Positions 24,857 to 34,325 of a stretch of DNA of 64,000 nt are shown here, in pieces. The notes under the pieces are model-generated. The model worked only from the letters and a program-made list of their open reading frames with translations. It searched no databases and was not told the DNA's origin. Every line of letters begins with the position of its first letter. The stretch's first letter is position 1. This DNA is from DAHUXN01 sp963729815. Its GTDB lineage: Bacteria; Acidobacteriota; Terriglobia; Acidiferrales; UBA7541. The DNA lies in the NCBI GenBank assembly GCA_963729815.1, contig CAVSPU010000001.1:372001-436000 (forward strand). The letters are read 5' to 3'. Both the position numbers and the translations under genes were made by a program.

Positions 24857-25978
24857 ATGCGCAATGGGATTTTCAGCATCGCCGTCATTGTCGCGGCATT
24901 CGCTTGCCTAGCCGCGCAACAGGGATCGACTCAGCCACCACCGCCGCAAATGTCGGACAACGTGGCGGGCTACCGCCTTGCTACTTCCGTACCGCTGCCC
25001 GACGAAGGTTTCTGGGATTACCTCGGGATTGACGAAGCGAACCATCATCTATTTGTTTCCCATAGCGATGAGATTCTGGTGATCTCTACCGATACGAATC
25101 AGGTCGTCGGCAAGCTTGCTCCGACTCCGCGCAGCCATGGCGTCGTCATTTCACAGAAGGACAATCACGGCTTCACCAGCAATTCCGGCAATAGCAGCGG
25201 ACAGCAAGGTGTAAGCAGCTTTACGGAGTTCGAGCCGAAAACGCTGGCCATCATCAAGCAGATTATTTTGCCCATTGGCGGTTCCGACGGCATCGTCTAC
25301 GATCCCGCCTCGGATCGCGTGTTTGGATTGACGCACGGCAAGAAAGATGTCGCTGTAGACGCTGCGACAGGAGACGTGGCCGGTGTCGTCGATATCCCCG
25401 GAGCGGCGGAATCGGCGGCGGCGGACGGCAAAGGGCACCTCTACAACGTCATGGAAGACCTGAGCACCATTGTGGACATCGACACGCATACGCTGAAGGT
25501 CGTCAACCAGTGGCCGCTGGCACCGTGCGAGGGGCCGTCGGGAGTTGCCATGGATACGGAGACGCGGCGCATCTTCATTGGTTGTCATGGCGGCGGTGAA
25601 AACAATGGTGGGGTGATGGTTGTGTTCAACCCGGACGCCGGAAAGGTTGTCGCGACGCTACCGATCGGCGGCAGCGGCAACGACGCAGTGCGCTTTGACC
25701 CGGGACCCAAACTGGCGTTTGCGTCCGAAGGCGAGGGCGACATCACCGTTGTGCACGAGGATTCGCCTGACAATTTTACCGTGCTGGGCAACGTCAAGAC
25801 CGACATGGGCGCGCGCACGATGGAGTGCGATACTTCAACGCATACGCTTTATTCGGTGACGGCCAAATTCGGTCCGCCGCCTCCGCTGCCTCCGAATGCT
25901 ACGGAGCGCGAGAGGCGCTTCCGGCGCGGACCGATGATCGCGGGAAGCTTCAAGCTGCTAGTGATTCCGAATCACTAG
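24857..25978 (+). CDS. secreted YncE-like beta-propeller protein
   Basis: A 373-residue exported protein with a signal peptide (residues 1-20, ending ACLAAQ) followed by a seven-bladed-type propeller. The repeats show the typical blade pattern (LFVSHSDEILVISTDTNQVVGKL; VFNPDAGKVVATLPIGGSGNDAVRFDP). This is the YncE/40-residue-repeat family, which often acts in periplasmic binding or protein interaction and sometimes accompanies quinoprotein or metal systems. There are no catalytic residues to identify. I chose the ATG at 24857, with AGGGGG upstream; an in-frame extension to 24680 has no signal sequence. It appears monocistronic. Confidence 0.85.
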   Translation: MRNGIFSIAVIVAAFACLAAQQGSTQPPPPQMSDNVAGYRLATSVPLPDEGFWDYLGIDEANHHLFVSHSDEILVISTDTNQVVGKLAPTPRSHGVVISQKDNHGFTSNSGNSSGQQGVSSFTEFEPKTLAIIKQIILPIGGSDGIVYDPASDRVFGLTHGKKDVAVDAATGDVAGVVDIPGAAESAAADGKGHLYNVMEDLSTIVDIDTHTLKVVNQWPLAPCEGPSGVAMDTETRRIFIGCHGGGENNGGVMVVFNPDAGKVVATLPIGGSGNDAVRFDPGPKLAFASEGEGDITVVHEDSPDNFTVLGNVKTDMGARTMECDTSTHTLYSVTAKFGPPPPLPPNATERERRFRRGPMIAGSFKLLVIPNH

Positions 25979-26510
25979 CGGCGGCTCCATTTCGCTCGGT
26001 CTTTGACTCATCGCCTGTAGCCGCTCGCGGATTCGCTGTTCCCTACGAGTTCAAGTGAAATGCTGCCGCCCTGCAGATGATCTGCAAGCAACACGGTTTC
26101 TCGACCAGCCGAGCAGTTTTTTGTCGGAGAACGATTTAACAACGAATACGCCGCCAACAGCCGGCGTCGATTTGAATACTCTTCTGGCCGTAGTCTCCAG
26201 CGGGAGTTCTTGCCACTGGTCCCCGTCGTTTCCTCGACCCTGCAGCCATCAATGAAGCCTTAAGAGCTGGCCGGATGACCACTGCGCGTACAGGTTTATT
26301 CCTGCCCTTTTTCCCGTCCTCCGAGCAGGTGCTTCCCTGCCACTGACAGTTCAACATGGTGGCAGATACGGACAGGAAGTTAGCCAGCCTTAGTGAGCTG
26401 CGGAGGAACAGAAAATGGGGCGCAATCTCCATGGAATCAGCATATTAAAGGATAGTGCTCGGATCCATCCTGAAGCTCCGAAGATGCGAAACAAGCAGAT
26501 CGGAGATACG
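25979..26510. other. intergenic region upstream of the first glycoside-hydrolase-like gene
   Basis: These 532 bases show no supported gene, repeat or strong hairpin. The promoter of the downstream gene should lie in the 3' part. Confidence 0.45.
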
Positions 26511-29500
26511 ATGCGGGCGCTGCTCACCCTGTTACTCTTCCTAGTGTTACTTCCTGTTTTGGAATCGGGCTGCGGGTTGACTTCCGGTGCTGGAAAAGGA
26601 ACTGTATCGCAATTATCGAATGTCAGTATCACCACGTCATCGCTGCCGGCAACACAGCCGCAAACATCCTATAAAGCTTCGCTTGCTGCATCGGGTGGGA
26701 AGACGCCATACCTATGGAGCATCGCGTCAGGGACTCTTCCCCCAGGACTTTCTCTTACAGGCGCAACCGGGACAATCGCAGGTAAGGCGACTGTTGCCGG
26801 CAATTACGCTTTCACAATTGAGGTCCAAGACTCGGCTTCGCCGACTGGAAGCGCGAGCCAGGCCTTGGGAATTGATGTTGCCACACCGGGCAGCGCTCTG
26901 AAGATTTCCACAGTGAATCTGCCAGGCGGGCAAGTTGGTGTCACATACAGCACCGCAGTTATTGCGACGGGCGGGACCGCTCCTTACACATGGAGTATTT
27001 CCTCCGGAGCGCTGCCGGTCGGATTGGCTCTTTCGTCTGCCACGGGAGGAATCGCCGGAACGCCAACACAGACGGGGCAATCGTCATTTACGGTGTCGCA
27101 TCTCGGACAGTACAGGCTTGTCCGTACAACAATCCCTCAACATTCAAATCGGCGCGACCCTACCTCCGTCGTCGTTGCAAATCAGTACCACTTCTTTGCT
27201 TGGCGGAGTCGTGGGTCAAGGTTACTCGGTGGCTCTTCAAGCATCGGGTGGTACGCCGGGATATAGTTGGAGCGTGGCATCCGGACAATTCCCCCCAGGC
27301 TTGGCGCTGGATAGTGCCAGCGGGGCCATCGGTGGGGTACCAACCGCCACGGGGCAATTTTCATTCACCGTGCAGGTGAGCGATTCGGCTATGCCCATGA
27401 ATACCGCAAGTCAATCCCTGAGCATAACGATTTCCAACAACACATCGGGCAATGTTGGGCCGGGTTCGACGATGGCCGGAGGGCTGATTGCGCTTCGCGC
27501 CCAGCCGCCAGCTCGGGGCGAACGTGCTGCCGAACGGTGGGCTCGAAGGCGGGACTACGGGATGGTACATCCCGGCCTGCTGGGCCGTGGACTCAACAGT
27601 GGCCCACACGGGCACGCATTCGCTCAAGTATACGACCGCTTCATCCTGTTCGACGACGGCGTACGCCCCTGCGTTCATTTTTCAAGCCAATACGTCCTAT
27701 ACAATCGGTGTGTGGGTCAAGGCATCGAGTGGCAGCAATCTCCAGGCACAAATCGACCTGGCTGACGATTCGGACAGTAGTCTGTCCGTTGGCGGTGGCA
27801 CAGGTGTCCCGATCGGCACGAATTGGACGTATATTCCTTATCCCGACTTCGACCTCCTCGCGCTCCACAACGGCGACAAGATTCGCACTCGCTTATTGGT
27901 TTTCGCGCCTTCTGGCCAGACGCCAAGCGGGACATTGTGGTTCGACGATGCGACCGCTCAGCCTGAAACACCGCTGCCTATCTCCACTTTCCTCCTCTAT
28001 CCCAATTTCCACGGCTATCTCTGGCAGAGCGGCCCGCAGCAAATTCGCCTTCACGTCGAGGTCGCCAGTCCTAGCGGCATGACGGCTCAAATTGTCATCC
28101 AACAGGAAGGCGGCAGCACGGTCAACACGGTTCAACAGGCCGCTCAAGCCTCGCAGGAAATCGACGTGGATGGCTCGCAATTGGCCCTGGGCTCTTATCT
28201 CATCCACACCAACTTGCTCGATAGCAGCGGTTCGGTTGTATCGAGCTATCCAGATTACCGTGTGACGAAGGTCAGCGACGCATACAAGAACAGTCTGGTG
28301 AACTACGTGGATACGGATAATTTTCTGGTGCACAACGGGCAGAAGGAATTCGTCTGGGGTGTCTACGACCGCACCAGTTCGATTCGCTGCAGCCTTTGCA
28401 TGTACACGACAGCCGCGGCCTACAATGCAAATATCGCGGGGTTCAACAACATGGGCACGCTGGCCAATTACCAGGACACACAGCTGAACGCCATGACTAA
28501 TTTCGATCCGTGGTCGGCGATGCTACCGGGACCGCCAGCTGTTTACGACTATCTGGATCCCGCGATGCAAGCGCTTCAGGCTCGTGGCGTCGGCTACCTA
28601 CAGACTGTTAACAACTGGATTTCAAGCGATCAATACCGTCCGTCCTGGGCCAAGTCGTTAACCGATCCACAGTTGTGGCAGTTGGCAGCGAGCATGATGG
28701 CGGGAAAGTCCGGCGGCCTCGGCTACTACACGTACGATGAGCCGACGCTCGGCTTGCTTCCGGGTGTTTTCGCGCAGTATCAGACGTTGCGCCAGGGCAA
28801 TCCCGGTTCCGTGACGTGGGGAACACTGATCAACGCCGACCGGATCTATCGGTGGCGCGACATAAGCGACGTGATTGGTTCTGACCCTTATCCTGTCGGA
28901 ATTCCCGTCGGGGCCGACGAATACGCGGTTGGAAGCCCTGAAGTTGCGGCTACATCTTCTTTGTATATAGCGCCAACGGTTCGAGTGTCTCTCTGGACCG
29001 AGGGAAGTGAACAACAGGTGTTCAATAGCCGTCCTGTCTGGACGGTGCTGCAACTCTGGCGTCAATGGGGACAGTTCCCGACTTACGCGGAAATGAAGCA
29101 GTCCGCGTACAAGGCCATCATCGGCGGCGCAAACGGCATCATGTGGTGGGGATTCGTGAGCGCGGCGGGCATTGAAGAAGAATGGTACACGCGCCATAAC
29201 TACCAGGCTTACTCCGACTTCAAACAGCTATCGCTCGAAGTCCAGGCGTTGCAGCCTTACCTGATCTCCGCGCCACAGCCGCAGGACCTGAGTTCCGTGT
29301 CCGATCCAAAGATCGAAACTCTCGTGAAAGCGAGCGCGACGCAGATCGTGATTTTCACGACCAGCGATTCGGCGTCCCCGGTAAACAACGTGACGTTCAA
29401 TCTTTCTTCGCTCGTCACGCCATCAACTTCATCGGTGACGGTCTACAGCGAAAATCGGACGGTCAGTCTCAGTGGGTTGACCTTCACGGATTCGTTCGCG

Positions 29501-29538
29501 CCCTACGACACACACGTCTACATCATCACATTCAATAG
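26511..29538 (+). pseudogene. secreted Ig-repeat glycoside-hydrolase-like protein, frame-disrupted (copy 1)
   Basis: One protein is spread over three frames. A signal sequence (MRALLTLLLFLVLLPVL) is followed by three putative-Ig (He_PIG) repeats with PYTWSISSGALPVGL-type motifs, a carbohydrate-binding-like beta domain (NGGLEGGTTGW...WFDDATAQP), and a TIM-barrel glycosidase-like domain with TDNFLVHNG, GYYTYDEP (candidate acid Glu), RWRDISDVIGSDPYP and IMWWGFVSA. Frame shifts of +1 occur near 27097 and near 27500-27515. A third just before the natural end is likely: shifting there gives a stop at 29536-29538, whereas the unshifted frame runs into the opposite gene and its terminator. It is a paralogue of 34326-36543. 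It would act on an extracellular polysaccharide. Confidence 0.75.
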
Positions 29539-29605
29539 CCATCGATTCGCAGGCAAGAGCCGCTCCGTCAAACTGCGGAGCAGCTCACCTGCGGCGAGAT
29601 TTTCC

Positions 29606-29637
29606 GAAAAAAAACGTGCGCCACGCTCTGCGCACGT
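29606..29637 (-). terminator. rho-independent terminator of the methyltransferase gene
   Basis: Eight-base perfect stem ACGTGCGC (29614-29621) with GCGCACGT (29630-29637). Read on the minus strand it is followed by eight T residues (29614 to 29607). It lies about 100 bases beyond the stop of the minus-strand methyltransferase at 29735. Confidence 0.85.
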
Positions 29638-29734
29638 CACATCGCATGATTCTGCGCAACGTTCAGGAAACCTATTACTGGGACTTAACCGCCGGAGACG
29701 TAAACTTAGGTTATCTAATTGTTCCAGGAACGCT

Positions 29735-30433
29735 CTATCGCATCCCGAAGTAAAGAATCCGGCCAGCGTCGAGCGCGCGGCGTTGGAGCCGAATGGGACT
29801 TATGTCGGATACGGCGGAAGCGCTCGGCCGGATACCCACCCACTCTTTTCGGTAAACGCCTTTCGGGCCTCCGCTCGAAAAGTGTTCACGCAAATAAGCC
29901 CTAGCGCGCAAAGCGGGCATCAGCCATGTCCTCCAATCTCGTGGAGTCAGAGTGAACGCAATCATGCCGCCTGTCTTAGTGACACGGTACATCTCGGCCA
30001 GGTAGGACTTCAGTGCGGTATGCGACGGTAGGTGCTGGAAAACACAGTAGCCCAGTGAAAGATTGGCCGAGCTGTCCGGGACTTCTGGGAGCGAAAAACC
30101 CTGCGCCATACGGAACTCGACATTTGACAGGTTCGCTTGCCGGGCAATGGCAAGCATATTCTCTGAGATGTCAAATGCAATCACCCGCCCAACTTCCGGC
30201 GCGATCGCGCGGGTCAATCTGCCGATGCCGCACCCGATTTCAACAACCGTATCGCCCGATCCAGGCGTGTAACCCATCACCCGTTTTATGTCCATCCAGA
30301 TCGTATGCCCACTGGCCCAAAATTCGTCAAGGTTACGATGAGCATCGTAGCTACCGTAAGATGAAACGTACCAGTGGGGATTCTGTTCCGCCGCTCGGTT
30401 CCAGAACGACTTAATTGTCGGCACTGTGGGCAT
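29735..30433 (-). CDS. class I SAM-dependent methyltransferase
   Basis: A 232-residue methyltransferase. Motif I is VVEIGCGIGRLT (about 64-75), followed by an acidic end of strand 2 (VIAFDIS) and FQHLPS in the motif II/post-II region. The domain is the UbiE/Methyltransf_11 type. The C-terminal 60 residues are basic and variable. Its substrate is unknown; the surroundings (glycosyltransferases, glycosidase-like enzymes) suggest a sugar or polysaccharide. It is convergent with the disrupted glycoside-hydrolase-like gene and is followed by a clear terminator. The ATG at 30433 has no strong Shine-Dalgarno sequence. Confidence 0.85.
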   Translation of the reverse strand: MPTVPTIKSFWNRAAEQNPHWYVSSYGSYDAHRNLDEFWASGHTIWMDIKRVMGYTPGSGDTVVEIGCGIGRLTRAIAPEVGRVIAFDISENMLAIARQANLSNVEFRMAQGFSLPEVPDSSANLSLGYCVFQHLPSHTALKSYLAEMYRVTKTGGMIAFTLTPRDWRTWLMPALRARAYLREHFSSGGPKGVYRKEWVGIRPSASAVSDISPIRLQRRALDAGRILYFGMR

Positions 30434-30608
30434 ACACTATTCATGTACTACTTCGCAGTGATAAAAGCAACCGGGCGAATAGGTTCGAAAAATCCTTGCG
30501 GGGGATGTCGCGACGCCATGCCAGGCAATCGCGAAGTTTATGGAAGATTGCGAGTTCGCTTGCGCCCTGGGATAAGGCGCCAGGAAGGTGCTGCATGCCA
30601 GGATTTTA

Positions 30609-30635
30609 ATTGATTATATTGATTATATTGATTAT
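30609..30635. repeat. three tandem 9-base repeats (ATTGATTAT)
   Basis: ATTGATTAT occurs three times without a break in an AT-rich stretch 37 bases before the GT2 start at 30673. It may be part of the promoter region or a slippage-prone tract. Confidence 0.8.
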
Positions 30636-30672
30636 GAACTTATATTATGGTTGATATGGTAAGGCCCCTCTG

Positions 30673-31617
30673 ATGAAAGCGTCGGTTATCGTCCCGACGT
30701 TCAATCGCGGATACATCATTGCGGATACACTGCAAAGCGTGTTTGCTCAGACGTATCTAGACTTCGAGGTCATCGTGGTCGATGACGGCTCAAAAGACGA
30801 CACCGCGCAGGTCATCGCCCGCTTCAACGACCCACGATTGTGTTACATTCGCCATGAGGTGAACCGGGGCTACAGTGGCGCGTGCAATACGGGCATCCGC
30901 GAAGCGCGCGGGGAGTATATCTCGTTTCTCGACTCCGATGACTTGTGGAAGCCCGAAAAGTTGGCGAGGGACGTCGATTTCCTCAACCGACATCCGGAGG
31001 CGGACGCGGTCTTTACGGATGTCGAAAAAGAAGACGGGCCAATCAGGACAGCGTCCTCTATACGTGAGTCTCCGTGCATGGTCTCGATGCTCTCCGCCAG
31101 AGGTTGGCCGAAGGAAGCGATTTTCACGCAGCGTGAAATGTATCTTTGCTTGCTGCAGGAAGTCCCGGTAAAGCCCAGTGCGTGGACCGTCCGAAAGGTT
31201 GCGCTCGATGCGCTCGAGGCTTACTTCCTTGAGTCTTGGCCCTCAGGATCCGATTGGGAGATTTTATTGCGATTCTCGAAGCGATTTCGTTATGGTTACA
31301 TCGACGAACCGCTCGTCGTACGGCGCGTCCAGGCCGACTCCACATATCGCATACATGCCCTCGCCGACAAAGCAAACCTTCTCAGAATGTTCCGACGTGA
31401 GGTCGTTCGCGCGTCCGATCCCGAGATCCGCCAGGCGGCCAAGGTAGGGCACCGAGACACCGCCTTGCATTACTACTGGGAGTGCCTCAAGCGCGGCCAG
31501 AGACTGAATGGTTCTGTGGCGCTGACTCGGAGTTTCCTTGCCACTGGCGATTTGGGCCTTCTTGCCAGGGCGGCATTCGCATTAGTACGCCCGAAATATC
31601 CGCAGCAGCCCCATTGA
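30673..31617 (+). CDS. GT2 family glycosyltransferase (tandem copy 1)
   Basis: A 314-residue GT-A-fold glycosyltransferase with no membrane helix. It has the N-terminal SVIVPTFNRGYIIADTL, VVDDGSKDD and the metal-binding LDSDDLWKP (DxD near 92-94), followed by GSDWEILLRFS. It transfers a sugar from a nucleotide sugar to a polysaccharide or lipid-linked acceptor; the specificity is unknown. It is a close paralogue of the next gene along its full length, including the SWPSGSDW and RYGYID segments, so the pair arose by tandem duplication. The ATG at 30673 follows AAGGCCCCTCTG, a moderate ribosome-binding site. Confidence 0.88.
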   Translation: MKASVIVPTFNRGYIIADTLQSVFAQTYLDFEVIVVDDGSKDDTAQVIARFNDPRLCYIRHEVNRGYSGACNTGIREARGEYISFLDSDDLWKPEKLARDVDFLNRHPEADAVFTDVEKEDGPIRTASSIRESPCMVSMLSARGWPKEAIFTQREMYLCLLQEVPVKPSAWTVRKVALDALEAYFLESWPSGSDWEILLRFSKRFRYGYIDEPLVVRRVQADSTYRIHALADKANLLRMFRREVVRASDPEIRQAAKVGHRDTALHYYWECLKRGQRLNGSVALTRSFLATGDLGLLARAAFALVRPKYPQQPH

Positions 31618-31803
31618 ACGAGCATGGTACGGGGCTGGCGAATCACGAAAATATGCGATTACACTAGAGAATAACGGCTGGTTATCCCGACCCGTATGTA
31701 ATAAAACGGCGCGCGACAATCAAAGAGGCCGCTTGCGGAGCTTTCGTTTTGTTATGAATGTGCAATCTCAAAAACTCCTCTTCAGAAACCCGAGGACAGT
31801 GTT

Positions 31804-32805
31804 TTGAAAGTTTCCGTCATTATTCCGGCGTTCAATCGAGCCTGGATCATTCAAGAGGCGCTTCAGAGTGTCTTCGCGCAAACGTTCCAGGATTTTGAAG
31901 TCCTCGTCGTCGATGACGCGTCAACTGATAACACGGCTGAGGTAGTGAAGTCCTTTACTGACGCGCGCCTCAGGTACATCAAGAAAGAGCAGAATGGCGG
32001 CTGTGGCGCCGCATACAATAGCGGAATTCGTGCCGCTCAGGGCGAATACATATCCTTCCTCGACTCTGACGATCTCTGGAAGCCGGAGAAGTTAGAATTT
32101 GAGACTGGATTTCTCGATAACCACCCCGAAGTTCAGGCTGTGTTTAGCGACTTGGAAAAAACCGACGGTGGAGAATTCACTCCATCCTTCATGAGGCAAT
32201 CGCCCAATTTTTGCCTGCTTCTTGATGGAATAGGACCGGCGAAAGAGAAAGTCCTCACTCAACGCGAGGCGTATCTGTGCTTACTCCGAGAGGTTTTCAT
32301 TAAACCTTCGGCCATGACGATCCGCAGGAACGTTTTGTTGAAGACGAACTTGTTCGATGAATCGTGGCCGTCAGGAAATGATTGGAAACTCTTGCTCGAA
32401 TTCTCACGATCATATCGGTATGGATACATTGACCGTCCTTTGGCGGTCCTGCGCGTCCAAAGCGACGCCACTCATTGGCGGCATCTTGTCCGTGATAAGA
32501 CGCTGACGATCCAAATGCTGCTGAATGAAATGCGGACATCTTCGGCGGATGCCTCCGCGGTCAAATCCGCGCGCTGGGGAATTTCGAATTTGGCGAAGCA
32601 GCTTGGCTGGTATTACTTGGGCCATGGCCAGCGCGTCGCAGCGGCAAAGGCGTTCTTCGAGGGTTACCGCAATTCCGGGGATATGGGCCTGCTTATTCGA
32701 GGCGCAGCTGCGCTTCTGCCAAAGTCTCTAAGATCCGGCGCAAAGCGGATTCTAGGGCGCCGGAATGAAGCGTTCGTGCCCGGCTCCAACACTGAAAAAA
32801 AATAA
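31804..32805 (+). CDS. GT2 family glycosyltransferase (tandem copy 2)
   Basis: A 333-residue GT2 enzyme, paralogous to the gene before it. Motifs: SVIIPAFNRAWIIQEAL, VVDDASTDN, LDSDDLWKP (DxD) and SWPSGNDWKLLLEFS. There is no membrane segment; the C-terminus is basic. It starts with a TTG at 31804, chosen because it aligns exactly with the start of copy 1 and has CGAGGA eight to nine bases upstream; no ATG exists at this position. It is separated from copy 1 by 186 bases without a terminator. It is probably involved in decorating or building the polysaccharide. Confidence 0.87.
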   Translation: MKVSVIIPAFNRAWIIQEALQSVFAQTFQDFEVLVVDDASTDNTAEVVKSFTDARLRYIKKEQNGGCGAAYNSGIRAAQGEYISFLDSDDLWKPEKLEFETGFLDNHPEVQAVFSDLEKTDGGEFTPSFMRQSPNFCLLLDGIGPAKEKVLTQREAYLCLLREVFIKPSAMTIRRNVLLKTNLFDESWPSGNDWKLLLEFSRSYRYGYIDRPLAVLRVQSDATHWRHLVRDKTLTIQMLLNEMRTSSADASAVKSARWGISNLAKQLGWYYLGHGQRVAAAKAFFEGYRNSGDMGLLIRGAAALLPKSLRSGAKRILGRRNEAFVPGSNTEKK

Positions 32806-32838
32806 CCGGTCGGCCCCCGCGTAATCCGAAAAATCCCA

Positions 32839-34137
32839 TCACCTTTGACTGGCGGAGACCGATTCGCCGTTGAATTCAGAGAGGTTGGGCGGCCCGGGCG
32901 CGCGATCGAGGATGGATGTAAAAATCGAATCTAAAGCTCCGGCACGTGCGATCAGGTCACAAAACGACTCCGTGGCGCCTGAGCCGCGGCTATCACCCAG
33001 CCGGCCTCTGAAGCTCCGAATCATAAACTAATTCCGAAATCCTCTCCTTGAGACCGTTAACATCGCCGGAGGAAACCAGCAGGCCATTGTGGCGGTCTTG
33101 CATAATTTCTAGGACCACTCCCACGGGAGTTGAAAAACTGGCTTGCCTAATTGCATTGCCTCTACGAAGGTTAAGGGACCGCCCTCCCAGAGCGACGAGC
33201 AAATAAAATATCCAGGGCGGCTAGGAAGTTGGCCGGATCGGAACGAAAGCCGACAAGGCGGAAATGTTCCTGCAAACCCAGGGAGTCTACGAGGCCTTCG
33301 AGCTCTGTTCTCTGGGCGCCATCGCCAGCGATCGCAAATCGGACATTCGGTGCTTCGGACAACGACGCGCGCCGCGGCACGGATCAGAAATTCAAAACCC
33401 TTCTGCGGATCGAGCCTGCCAAGCGAGCCGATCAATACCTCTCCATCGCCCAACAGCGAATCACGCAACGCTCGAGATGACTTGGGATCGACCGAAACGC
33501 GTTCAACCGCATCGTGGCATGTGACGACGCGCAGCGAGCCGTCCATTTTCCGAAGATTTTCCGAATGAACCTCAGCGACAGACACCAGGCAATTCGCTCG
33601 CCGCGCAAGAAATCGAGCGAATTGGCTGTTCGGTACCGGGTTACGCACATGCGCAACGACGGGAACGCTAGCGAGTTTGGCGCCAACGAGCGTGGGGACC
33701 TGATACGTGAAAGTGTTGTTGATGTGAACTATCTCGTAGCCGCCGCTTCGAATGAAGCGCGCGAGGCGGGATGCTTCTGGAAGCTGTTTGATCAGCGATA
33801 TCCAGTTTCGCAGCGCGGCCACACTTGGACGCCGCAATAAGCGTCGCACGGAACTTTTGGAACGAGGTTGAGCTCCAGGAGAACCGGAAAGCCATGCGGG
33901 AACAGTCGCGTATAATGTCGATATCTTCCGGACGTGCGGCGACAGTCTTTCCATATTGGGCGTTGGGTAATAGAAAAGAACGTCGTGGATCAGCTGAGCG
34001 CGATTGCAGTGCGCTAAATAGAGTTCGAGCGCTCGCAGCGAACCGCCGTAGCTGCCACCAACTTCGACGTGCAGGATCTTCGTCTCGGCTTCCAAGTCAC
34101 GCTCCGGCGGAACGCTCGCGTATTCCCGCATCTCCAT
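32839..34137 (-). pseudogene. GT4 family glycosyltransferase, frame-disrupted
   Basis: A GT-B-fold glycosyltransferase of about 430 residues spread over several frames. The intact N-terminal part (34137 to about 33390) shows VEVGGSYGGSLRALELYLA, VHINNTFTYQVPTLVGAK and GSLGRLDPQKGFEFLI. The C-terminal domain continues in a second frame (VRFAIAGDGAQRTELEGL, FRLVGFRSDPANFLAALD), then in a third (SSLWEGGPLTFVEAMQLGKPV, the GT4 nucleotide-sugar motif), then in a fourth (GLLVSSGDVNGLKERI), with a last shift near the C-terminus. Four or more single-base indels are needed. If real this is a decayed gene; if assembly errors, it is a functional GT4. Confidence 0.75.
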
Positions 34138-34325
34138 CGGACAATCGCAGCGGCTTTCGTCTCTGAATGAACCTTGCGAAAGTGAGCGCTGCGCGCAAGC
34201 ACAAATTTAGTGAATCTTATACTAAAAGTCCCGTTTCATCCGAATGCGGTCGCCGCGAAGCCTCAAAAGGAAACGCCCTGCGGGCCCCGGAGGTGTATTC
34301 TTAAAGCAGGCCCTCAGGAGCGAAA

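Noticed and set aside
29539..30031. C-terminal continuation of the first glycosidase-like frame into the methyltransferase region
   Set aside because: It reads through a clear minus-strand terminator and the antisense of the methyltransferase gene, and copy 2 ends at the equivalent position, so a lost stop by frame shift is more likely.
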